Assembly (NCBI GenBank): GCA_027451265.1
Contig: DAIDJT010000196.1
Location: 1-5,056, forward strand
Direction of reading: 5' to 3'
DNA from: Bacteroidales bacterium
GTDB taxonomy: Bacteria > Bacteroidota > Bacteroidia > Bacteroidales > VadinHA17
Length of the DNA stretch: 5,056 bases
Positions 1 through 5,056 of the stretch are shown here, piece after piece. Position 1 is the first letter of the stretch; the number at the start of each line of letters is the position of its first letter. Under the pieces are notes generated by a model. That model was not told the origin of the DNA, made no database searches, and saw only the letters and a list, made by a program, of their open reading frames with translations. The position numbers were made by a program, and so were the translations under genes.

Positions 1-90
1 GTCATCAGTTGCTCATCCCACATGGGGATTAAAGCATTGCATAAATATGGTTACTAAATACCTGTAAGTGCCGAGTAGCGGTTACATAAT
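1..90. other. Edge region with no assignable feature
   Basis: Two short open stretches touch the left edge. A plus-strand frame closes at TAA 55-57 (ends ALHKYGY), and a minus-strand ATG at 23 opens MWDEQLM before the edge. Neither has enough length or context to call. No tRNA or repeat element was recognised here. Confidence 0.5.
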
Positions 91-122
91 TGAAATAGAA
101 AACCGGTCCTCCCGGGACCGGT
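91..122 (-). terminator. Intrinsic terminator at the end of the M48-hflK-hflC operon
   Basis: On the minus strand ACCGGTCC (115-122) and GGACCGGT (102-109) form a perfect 8-bp GC-rich stem with loop CGGGA, followed by TTTCTATTTC. The T-rich side is on the minus-strand exit only; plus-strand transcripts would be followed by CTTCATTG. This sets the direction and makes it the likely end of the operon transcript. Confidence 0.8.
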
Positions 123-128
123 CTTCAT

Positions 129-257
129 TGCTCCGGAAAATCATTAAACAGAACCTGTACCTGAAAGATTATTGGATGTAAAAAACGTATTCGTAGGACA
201 AACCTTTTTCACGCAACCACCTGCGAAGTGCTTTTGCAATCTTTCTTTTCCGGAGCA
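129..257. repeat. Perfect 12-bp inverted repeat with 105-base spacer
   Basis: TGCTCCGGAAAA at 129-140 is exactly reverse-complementary to TTTTCCGGAGCA at 246-257. The arms enclose the 3' two-thirds of the possible small gene and its stop codon. In the operon transcript they could pair into a long-range stem next to the terminator hairpin. No target duplication or transposase accompanies them, so this is not evidence for a mobile element. A 12-bp match at this distance could still arise by chance in a 5-kb window, though it is uncommon. Confidence 0.4.
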
Positions 258-303
258 GTACAATACCTATTCCTTCCGCTGTTATCTGATAGTAAGTCTT
301 CAT
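169..303 (-). CDS. Possible small basic protein (44 residues), hypothetical
   Basis: An ATG at 303 opens a 44-codon frame ending in TAA at 169-171. The product starts MKTYYQITAEGIGIVLL and then has a strongly basic predicted amphipathic helix (RKRKIAKALRRWLREKG, residues 21-37), ending in YEYVFYIQ. I do not recognise a family. It lacks a signal peptide and a convincing transmembrane segment. Support is positional: same strand as the operon, 154 bases after hflC, and about 47 bases before the final terminator. GGTAAAG directly precedes the ATG, a weak initiation site. The frame extends upstream to a TTG at 372, but that extension shows no better start. It may be untranslated trailer with a chance frame. 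Confidence 0.33.
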   Translation of the reverse strand: MKTYYQITAEGIGIVLLRKRKIAKALRRWLREKGLSYEYVFYIQ

Positions 304-419
304 CTTTACCACGATGATCTGTACTAATATACGGTCAGAAAGAGCTTTTGTCCAGCCTCTTTTGACAGACAACGGTCAGGTATTGACAAACAGAGTCAAA
401 GGAATGACTGTGACGGTGG

Positions 420-440
420 GCGGAAGGCTCTCCCCTCCGC
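420..440 (-). other. GC-rich hairpin just downstream of hflC
   Basis: On the minus strand GCGGAGGG and CCTTCCGC form an 8-bp stem with one G-U pair around the loop GAGAG, starting 18 bases after the hflC stop codon. The fold is better in minus-strand RNA than in plus-strand RNA, where the wobble becomes an A-C mismatch. No T-tract follows, so it is unlikely to be a classical terminator. It could protect the operon message from 3' exonucleases; that role is inferred. Confidence 0.4.
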
Positions 441-457
441 TGAAGAAGCACAGGTCA

Positions 458-1408
458 TCAGTTGAAACCTGTCAGGTATTTGTAAAGTTCACTGTCAGTT
501 GACAGTATGATGGTTGTGGTGGAGTCAAAAGTAAGCCTGAAGGTCTCCATTGATTTAAGGAAACCGTAGAGGCTGCGTGACGCAGGTGACTGGTCATAGG
601 CACCGGCATAAATTGCCGCTGCCCGTGCATCAGCCCTGCCTTGTATCTCTTCCGCTTTCCGGTAGGCTTCTGACTGGATTGTCTTCAGGTCACGTTCCTT
701 CTCACCATTTATTTTGGAGGCCTCTCCCTGCCCCTCTGACCTGAACCTCTCGGCAATCCGGTACCGCTCGCTCTTCATGCGCTCGTATATCTGGGCCCTG
801 ACCTCTTCAACATAATTGAGGCGCTTGATCCTTACGTCAAGTATGATAATACCCAGATCCTTTGCCTTTTCATTGGCCGAGACAAGGATCATATCCTCTA
901 TCTTTTGCCTTCCCGTGATAATGGTGTTCAGGGTGTCACCGGTCTCCTCACCTATCAACCCTGACGAAACAGGGGTCCTGTTGACCGACCTGACAACCTC
1001 CTCCAGGTTATGCCCGGCAATGTAGTCACGCGTTTCACCGTCAAGGATGTCAGCGAGTCTCGACTGTGCGCCGCGCTCATCCGTCAGTCTCTTGAAGAAC
1101 TGAAGCGGGTCAGTGATCTGCCATCGTGCATAGGTGTCAACGAAGATGAACTTCTTGTCCTTTGTAGGCACCTGGTTCGGATCACCGCCCCACTCCATAT
1201 ATCTTTTCTCGAAATAGTTGGCCCGCTGGATAAATGGCATCTTAAGCTTCAGTCCCGGAGTGACCTTTGGCATTCCGACGGGTTTTCCGAACTGTGTCAC
1301 AACAACCTGTTCTGTCTCTTTTACCTTATACACGCACTCCAGTATCAGCAGCAGCGACACCAGCAGCACTGACAGGGTTACGACGAGTTTTGTTGTATTG
1401 GTGCGCAT
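458..1408 (-). CDS. hflC: HflC, SPFH-domain modulator of FtsH protease
   Basis: HflC is the partner of HflK. The 316-residue length is close to the 334 of E. coli. One N-terminal transmembrane segment (about 8-27) precedes the SPFH domain, which starts VKETEQVVVTQFGKPVG (29-45) and includes PGLKLKMPFIQ (51-61) and FVDTYARWQITDP (89-101). Diagnostic motifs are LDVRIKRLNYVEEVRAQIYE (190-209) and RMKSERYRIAERFRSEGQGEA (210-230), followed by an Ala/Glu-rich coiled coil (230-270) ending in ADARAAAIYAGAY. The C-terminal STDSELYKYL (303-312) corresponds to the conserved HflC tail (SPDSDFFRYM in E. coli). The ATG at 1408 follows the hflK TAA by only ACC, so the genes are tightly coupled and probably translationally linked. 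AAGAAG inside the end of hflK may serve as ribosome-binding site. No frame disruption or missing segment is visible. Confidence 0.94.
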   Translation of the reverse strand: MRTNTTKLVVTLSVLLVSLLLILECVYKVKETEQVVVTQFGKPVGMPKVTPGLKLKMPFIQRANYFEKRYMEWGGDPNQVPTKDKKFIFVDTYARWQITDPLQFFKRLTDERGAQSRLADILDGETRDYIAGHNLEEVVRSVNRTPVSSGLIGEETGDTLNTIITGRQKIEDMILVSANEKAKDLGIIILDVRIKRLNYVEEVRAQIYERMKSERYRIAERFRSEGQGEASKINGEKERDLKTIQSEAYRKAEEIQGRADARAAAIYAGAYDQSPASRSLYGFLKSMETFRLTFDSTTTIILSTDSELYKYLTGFN

Positions 1409-1411
1409 GGT

Positions 1412-2389
1412 TTACTTCTTGGAGTTGAGTTGCATCTGGAGGAGTGGCAGCAGGTTGTTGCCGCTCTCGTCGGTAATGACCTTATTTCCTGCCCTCGGGA
1501 TAATATCCGTCATGGTCTCAAGGTACAACCGCCGCTTGGTCACTTCGGGTGCCTTTACATACTCAGTGTAAAGGGCATTGAAACGTGACGCTTCGCCAAG
1601 GGCGTTGTTGACCCTTTCGGTAGCATATCCTTCGGCGCGCTGGACTGTCTCTTCCGCCTGTCCTTTTGCCTTGGGAATCACCTTGTTGTACTCAGAACGG
1701 GCCTGGTTGATAAGCGTCTCCCTCTCCTGCTGTGCCTGGTTGACATCATTGAAGGCATCCTTGACAGGGTCAGGAGGGTTGACATCCTGGAGCACTACCT
1801 GCTCAATCCTTATCCCGAGAGAATACTCGGTGCATAGTTGCTGAATCTTCTGCTGCACACTGGATGCAATGTCTGCCCTGCCCACTGTAAGCACCTCGTT
1901 CACGGTGCGGTCACCTACTATCTCGCGCATCGAAGCCTCAGAGATGTCACGCAGTGCCACCACCGGCTCCCTTACCCTGAACAAAAAACTGTAAGGATCC
2001 TCAATACGGTACTGCACCACCCATTCAACATCGGCAAGGTTAAGATCGCCGGTAAGCATGAGCGACTCGTCAACGGTTCCCTCCTTGGTGTATTCCGACC
2101 TGACGCCGGGGGCCGTGGTGCGGAAACCGAACTCCTCTTTCTGCTGCCTCTCGACGGCAACCTTATAGAGCCTTTCGATTAACGGTACCTTGAGGTTAAG
2201 CCCGGGCTCAACCTTTCGGACGTACTTCCCGAAGCGGGTTATGACGCCCACCTCTTCAGGCTGAATCTGAAAGAGAGTGGTGACCAGGAGGATGAGAACC
2301 AGAAGGGCAATTGCACCATATTTCAGATAGAGCCCGTTTTTGTCCATCCAGGACCTGTAGCCTGTGTTTCTGAATGTCTGTTCTGTCAA
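1412..2389 (-). CDS. hflK: HflK, SPFH-domain modulator of FtsH protease
   Basis: HflK pairs with HflC in a large membrane complex around FtsH and modulates its turnover of membrane proteins. The 325-residue product has one transmembrane segment (about 21-42), then an SPFH/band-7 domain starting QPEEVGVITRFGKY (43-56). Diagnostic HflK motifs are MLTGDLNLADVEWVVQYRI (111-129) and LQDVNPPDPVKDAFNDVNQA (200-219). A charged helical region of about 219-275 should form the coiled coil. E. coli HflK is 419 residues. This one lacks the long Gly/Pro-rich N-terminal extension and has only a short C-terminal tail. The start shown is TTG, because an in-frame TAA lies 27 bases upstream with no ATG between. 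An ATG at 2347 (residue 15), preceded by AGG, is a credible alternative and would leave the membrane segment intact. The stop codon is 3 bases from the hflC ATG. Confidence 0.93.
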   Translation of the reverse strand: MTEQTFRNTGYRSWMDKNGLYLKYGAIALLVLILLVTTLFQIQPEEVGVITRFGKYVRKVEPGLNLKVPLIERLYKVAVERQQKEEFGFRTTAPGVRSEYTKEGTVDESLMLTGDLNLADVEWVVQYRIEDPYSFLFRVREPVVALRDISEASMREIVGDRTVNEVLTVGRADIASSVQQKIQQLCTEYSLGIRIEQVVLQDVNPPDPVKDAFNDVNQAQQERETLINQARSEYNKVIPKAKGQAEETVQRAEGYATERVNNALGEASRFNALYTEYVKAPEVTKRRLYLETMTDIIPRAGNKVITDESGNNLLPLLQMQLNSKK

Positions 2390-2439
2390 TGTGTGTCGGT
2401 TTAGCCTGCGACGGAATTATTGAATCACTGCCGGTTTGC

Positions 2440-3909
2440 CTATTCGGATACGATCTTGATGTATTTGCCTGCCGGCACCGTTTCATTAAGCTCAATATTG
2501 TTAAGGAGAGAAAGCTCTTCCATCATCGACTGGGGCATGTTGAAGTAGCTCAGGGTGCTGGCGAGTGTTCCCGCACGCGGGGCTTTTCTGACATAGACTC
2601 TTTTGGGCTTGACATTGATCCTGGACTGGTCAGTCAGCTGCGCGAAGGTCTTCATTGAAGCCTCCATGGTGGGAGCATAACCTGCAAAGTCAGCTTCGGT
2701 GGAGACACCGTGGAAAACATATATCATTGATCCGTACTGAACGAAATAGGATAGGACAATGTTTGAGCTGGTGGCTCCCGTTGACTGATCCTGGGACTGT
2801 TGTTTTGACAGGGTGGCCATAGCCGGGAGACCGTTTACCGTTACCTTCTCTGAGCGCTGCAGCGTGAGGCCGTATGCAGCCATTGTAGTGTCAACGGCTG
2901 ACTGAAGAGTCTTCTGGTTGGCGAGGGTGAAGAGCATAAGTGCCTTGCCGTCAGTAGGCTGAATGGTTACCTGGGTAGGTGCGTTGGTCAGCTTCCATCC
3001 GAGAGGGTAGGTGAACTTGAACCTGAGTTCAGGGTGGTAAAAGGTGTTGTCCATGGTGTAACCCTGCTTCGGATCTTCCCCGTAGATCATCCCGTCAATC
3101 ATCTGGAGGTATGAGTCGGCATTAACCTTGTATGAGGGAAGCTTAAGGCTGTCCTGCCAGGCCTTCGTGTTCCTGAGAACCGCATTGTAGCGGTCACCCG
3201 GATCAGGGTGGGTGGAGAGGAATGTGGGTACGCCTCCCTCTGTCTGGGCAAGGTTCATCCTAATGAGCACCTTGTAGAAATCGGCCATTTTAGTGCCGTC
3301 GTAGTCCATTTTTGTGGCATACTCTGATCCGAGGGCGTCAGCCTCACGCTCATCTTCGCGGCTGAAGCTGAGGAAGAGCAGTTCCAGTCCCTGCATTGCC
3401 TGCTCGGCGTAGTTGGCAAACTTCGGTGAAGCTATCATCCCGCCTATCAGAAGCAGTGTGCCAAGCTGCTGCTTTGTCTGCTGGCTTACGGAGTGACGTG
3501 CGGCAATGTGTCCCATCTCATGACCGAGAACACCGATGAATTCGGCTTCGTTACTGAGATTGGCCATAATGCCTCTCGTCAGGTAGATATATCCGCCGGG
3601 AACAGCAAAAGCATTCACTACCGGAGAATCAACCACTCTGACATGATACTCAAGGTTAGGCCGGTGTGACAGCTTGCCCATCTCGGTTCCCTTTGCCTGG
3701 ACCCATGCCTGAAGAGCCGGGTTATTGTATTCACCGAAACTGGCGAGTACCTGGGGGTCATATGACAATCCCAGCTGAACCTCCTGTGCTTCTGACATGA
3801 GCATGATTTGCTTTCTCCCGGTAACCGGGTTTACAGCGCAGGATATCACCGTAACCAATGCTGCGGTAATGAGCGCTGCATAGATAAGTGTTCTTCTTTT
3901 TTTCATCAT
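2440..3909 (-). CDS. M48 family zinc metallopeptidase lipoprotein (BepA/YfgC-like) with C-terminal LysM-like tail
   Basis: This predicted 489-residue lipoprotein is a zinc-dependent endopeptidase. Numbering is from the ATG at 3909. A signal peptide ends at the lipobox VISC (Cys24), followed by AVNPVTGRKQIMLMSEAQE, a typical mature start for secreted M48 proteins. The catalytic motif HEMGH is at 130-134 (zinc ligands His130 and His134, catalytic Glu131). The third ligand is probably Glu187 in SREDEREAD, and LSTHPDPGDR (about 231-240) is the conserved downstream motif. Residues about 285-410 resemble a PsbP/Mog1-like fold (HPELRFKFTYPLGW and later VFHGVSTEADF). Residues about 415-489 look like a degenerate LysM-type module. 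BepA relatives act in the periplasm on outer-membrane protein assembly; the same job here is inferred. A TTG at 3918 is an alternative start and has AGGAA 5 bases upstream, but the ATG at 3909 gives a cleaner signal peptide. hflK starts 50 bases after the stop with no terminator between. Confidence 0.9.
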   Translation of the reverse strand: MMKKRRTLIYAALITAALVTVISCAVNPVTGRKQIMLMSEAQEVQLGLSYDPQVLASFGEYNNPALQAWVQAKGTEMGKLSHRPNLEYHVRVVDSPVVNAFAVPGGYIYLTRGIMANLSNEAEFIGVLGHEMGHIAARHSVSQQTKQQLGTLLLIGGMIASPKFANYAEQAMQGLELLFLSFSREDEREADALGSEYATKMDYDGTKMADFYKVLIRMNLAQTEGGVPTFLSTHPDPGDRYNAVLRNTKAWQDSLKLPSYKVNADSYLQMIDGMIYGEDPKQGYTMDNTFYHPELRFKFTYPLGWKLTNAPTQVTIQPTDGKALMLFTLANQKTLQSAVDTTMAAYGLTLQRSEKVTVNGLPAMATLSKQQSQDQSTGATSSNIVLSYFVQYGSMIYVFHGVSTEADFAGYAPTMEASMKTFAQLTDQSRINVKPKRVYVRKAPRAGTLASTLSYFNMPQSMMEELSLLNNIELNETVPAGKYIKIVSE

Positions 3910-3973
3910 TGTATGCAAATGATTTCCTGATTTCTGGGTTTAGGTTTTCGCTGTCTGCCTGACAGCAATCATC

Positions 3974-4005
3974 CAAATTTAGGAATTTTTTATTCAAAAA
4001 CAAAA
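3974..4005 (-). promoter_or_regulatory. Bacteroidota-type promoter for the M48-hflK-hflC operon
   Basis: On the minus strand, TTTTG (4005-4001) is followed by exactly 19 bases and then TAAATTTG (3981-3974). This matches the Bacteroidota housekeeping consensus TTTG / TAnnTTTG with normal spacing. Transcription should begin near 3966-3969, leaving a leader of about 60 bases before the M48 ATG. The -33 box overlaps the last stem bases and T-tract of the upstream terminator, so one unit ends where the next begins. No other good match to this consensus was found upstream of hflK or hflC. Confidence 0.75.
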
Positions 4006-4028
4006 GCCGTGCCGGGGCGGCACGGCTT
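3995..4028 (-). terminator. Intrinsic terminator of the DUF4382 gene
   Basis: On the minus strand a perfect 10-bp stem (AAGCCGTGCC at 4019-4028 with GGCACGGCTT at 4004-4013) encloses the 5-base loop GCCCC. It is followed by TTGTTTTTG, a U-rich release tract in RNA. It starts 33 bases after the DUF4382 stop codon, the expected place. The T-tract is shared with the -33 element of the next promoter. Confidence 0.88.
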
Positions 4029-4060
4029 CGGTTCAAGCCATGTAAAACTGTTTCAGCCTG

Positions 4061-4885
4061 TTACTTTTTTGTAAGCTCGAAATTCTGAACCGTTTTATTT
4101 CCTGCAATGATATTTATCCCGTCAAAACGGACTGTATCATAACCTTCTTTAGTTGCTGACACCGACCACGTGCCTGCCGGTATTCCCAGGATGGCATAGT
4201 AACCCAGGGTATCGGTAAATGCCGTTGCAAGAACCGTATCCTTCTCAATCCAGACACTGGCTTCGCTTATCTTCACACCGGCGGTATCAGTGACCCGGCC
4301 CCTTAAACATCCTGCCTTTGCCATATTTGCAGCCCTGACTACAGGCTTGAAGATGAATCCGTTATTGTGTTCCGGGTTACCCCTGAGAATGAAAGACCTG
4401 GAGAGATCAAAGTCAAGAAGCACTTCCTCCAGGCTGCCCCCGGCAACTTCAAGGGCCGGACGAAGGAATATCTTGATCCCTGTCTGGCTGCCGCCAGGAA
4501 CCTTGACCCGGTGAATTTCATCAGAGTCTTTCAGCTTCAGCCCTGCCTCATCAACGTAAAGGCGCACCATGTCATATGTCCCTGTGGGTATCTCCATATC
4601 CAGGAGGGTCTCCGTAACACCGTTCCTGAGATCAATCAGATCAAGGGTCACTGTATCCTCCGAAAGGGTGATGAACGGGTTGCCGTCGCTGATTCCGTCG
4701 CCGGCCTTCCTGAGTTCGACTCTTGTGATGGTCACAAGGGCAGACTCTATATTACTGATGTCGAATGGTGCATCGGTGACCTTCAGAACCACCCTGCCGG
4801 CATCATCACCTTTCCTTATTTCGCTGCATGCACCAGCGAGGATTATCAGTGCTGTTGCCAGCACCAGAGTTACTTTCTTTTTCAT
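4061..4885 (-). CDS. DUF4382 lipoprotein with C-terminal carboxypeptidase-regulatory-like domain
   Basis: This is a 274-residue predicted lipoprotein. Residues 1-20 form a lipoprotein signal: a KKK n-region, a hydrophobic stretch, and LAGAC with the lipidated cysteine at 20. Residues about 30-188 match DUF4382, with the typical opening VLKVTDAPFD (33-42), the segment LIDLRNGVTETLLDMEIPTG (83-102), and the closing FIFKPVVRA (177-185). Residues about 192-272 form a CarboxypepD_reg-like beta-sandwich, with GRVTD (196-200), a TDTLGYYAILGIPAGTWSVS core (224-243) and EGYDT. The biochemical role of DUF4382 is unknown. The regulatory-like domain is non-catalytic and usually seen in surface or secreted proteins. 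The ATG at 4885 is preceded by an A-rich tract (AAAAAAAGATATC), a normal initiation region for Bacteroidota. The gene ends 33 bases before a strong terminator and appears to be transcribed separately from the M48 gene. The post-cysteine residues SEIRKGDD are partly acidic, but they do not clearly match a known surface-export signal. Confidence 0.88.
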   Translation of the reverse strand: MKKKVTLVLATALIILAGACSEIRKGDDAGRVVLKVTDAPFDISNIESALVTITRVELRKAGDGISDGNPFITLSEDTVTLDLIDLRNGVTETLLDMEIPTGTYDMVRLYVDEAGLKLKDSDEIHRVKVPGGSQTGIKIFLRPALEVAGGSLEEVLLDFDLSRSFILRGNPEHNNGFIFKPVVRAANMAKAGCLRGRVTDTAGVKISEASVWIEKDTVLATAFTDTLGYYAILGIPAGTWSVSATKEGYDTVRFDGINIIAGNKTVQNFELTKK

Positions 4886-4915
4886 GATATCTTTTTTTGG
4901 TTTGCACTACTCCGG

Positions 4916-4923
4916 CGAAAGTA
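4916..4923 (-). promoter_or_regulatory. Weak candidate -7 element upstream of the DUF4382 gene
   Basis: On the minus strand these bases read TACTTTCG, one mismatch from the Bacteroidota -7 consensus TAnnTTTG. They lie about 30 bases before the DUF4382 start codon. No TTTG is present at the expected 17-23 base distance upstream; the nearest TTTTG is about 30 bases away. It is therefore much weaker than the promoter at 3974-4005. The gene may instead be read through from upstream. Confidence 0.25.
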
Positions 4924-4952
4924 ATTCCGGACGAATGAAGGTTTGATGAATT

Positions 4953-5056
4953 TCAAAACCTGAAGATACGGCCTCGTAATATGCGCCTTCGCCGCGACTC
5001 CTTATGATAATCAATATTGTTATCCCTGAACATGTCTATCACACTGTCGAAGAAAC
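4953..5056 (-). CDS. Possible C-terminal end of an unidentified gene (partial, runs off right edge)
   Basis: One minus-strand frame is open from the window edge to a TGA at 4953-4955, giving 33 residues that start FFDSVIDMFRDNN and end ESRRRRILRGRIFRF. The other two minus-strand frames close within about 35 bases of the edge. The visible tail is strongly basic, with four consecutive arginines and an aromatic C-terminus. I do not recognise a family. It lies 67 bases upstream of the DUF4382 gene on the same strand, and no clear terminator separates them, so co-transcription cannot be excluded. The piece is short enough that an open frame could be chance. The call rests on gene direction and the absence of any competing feature. 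Confidence 0.4.
   Translation of the reverse strand, partial: FFDSVIDMFRDNNIDYHKESRRRRILRGRIFRF

Noticed and set aside
1..57. Possible C-terminus of a plus-strand gene (frame ending ALHKYGY) or start of a minus-strand gene (ATG at 23)
   Set aside because: Each is under 20 codons inside the window with no recognisable motif. Other frames are equally open and the terminator at 91-122 faces the minus direction.
304..372. TTG start at 372 extending the small ORF to 67 residues
   Set aside because: The upstream extension has no ribosome-binding site or promoter match, and the internal ATG at 303 is simpler.
1..464. 11-bp direct repeat GTCATCAGTTG at 1-11 and 454-464, and 10-bp repeat GTCAGGTATT at 375-384 and 471-480
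   Set aside because: Direct repeats of this length are expected several times by chance in 5 kb, and no attachment site or mobile-element context is present.
450..472. ACAGGT / ACCTGT inverted repeat over the hflC stop codon
   Set aside because: The stem is only 6 bp with an 11-base loop and no T-tract. It overlaps coding sequence and is too weak to call a terminator.
1010..2182. Several 88-120 codon plus-strand frames over hflK and hflC
   Set aside because: They are fully antisense to two conserved genes, show no family motifs, and have no promoter matching the consensus used here.
2374..2658. 94-codon plus-strand frame spanning the M48-hflK junction
   Set aside because: It covers the conserved C-terminus of M48 and the start of hflK. 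The translation has no recognisable features.
4367..4924. 185-codon open frame on the plus strand over the DUF4382 gene
   Set aside because: It is antisense to a gene with clear signal peptide and domain motifs. Its translation is Cys/His-scattered with no recognisable domain, so it is a shadow frame.
4911..4931. TCCGG / CCGGA stem upstream of the DUF4382 start
   Set aside because: A 5-bp stem around an 11-base loop is too weak to be a terminator or regulatory structure.

Overview
The window looks chromosomal and is probably from the phylum Bacteroidota. Three things point there. One intergenic gap carries a near-textbook Bacteroidota promoter (TTTG, 19 bases, TAnnTTTG). Ribosome-binding sites are A-rich or weak instead of strong Shine-Dalgarno sites. 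A DUF4382 lipoprotein with a carboxypeptidase-regulatory-like tail domain is common in that group. Genus cannot be told from this sequence, and base composition is roughly balanced.

Every supported gene is on the minus strand, so the window reads from high to low coordinates. At the right edge (4953-5056) is the possible C-terminal end of an unidentified gene. Next is a DUF4382 lipoprotein gene (4061-4885), closed by a strong intrinsic terminator (3995-4028). The promoter for the next unit starts inside that terminator's T-tract (3974-4005) and drives an M48 metallopeptidase lipoprotein (2440-3909). hflK (1412-2389) follows after 50 bases, and hflC (458-1408) follows hflK after 3 bases. No terminator is visible between these three genes, so they look like one operon. 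Beyond hflC lies about 335 bases of trailing sequence with a GC-rich hairpin, a possible 44-residue basic small protein (169-303), and a final intrinsic terminator (91-122). Bases 1-90 hold nothing that can be assigned.

The operon makes sense as an envelope protein quality-control module. HflK and HflC are SPFH-family membrane proteins that form a large complex around the FtsH protease and modulate its degradation of membrane proteins. The M48 lipoprotein is a zinc metalloprotease on the outer side of a membrane, related to BepA/YfgC-type proteases that act on outer-membrane protein assembly. Putting both under one promoter suggests coordinated proteostasis on two sides of the envelope; this is inference. 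ftsH is not in the window.

No mobile element, CRISPR array, tRNA, rRNA or clear riboswitch was seen. The content is mostly ordinary housekeeping. The points most worth a second look are the M48-hflK-hflC linkage, the three-part M48 protein, the fused terminator/promoter, and the unexplained trailer after hflC.
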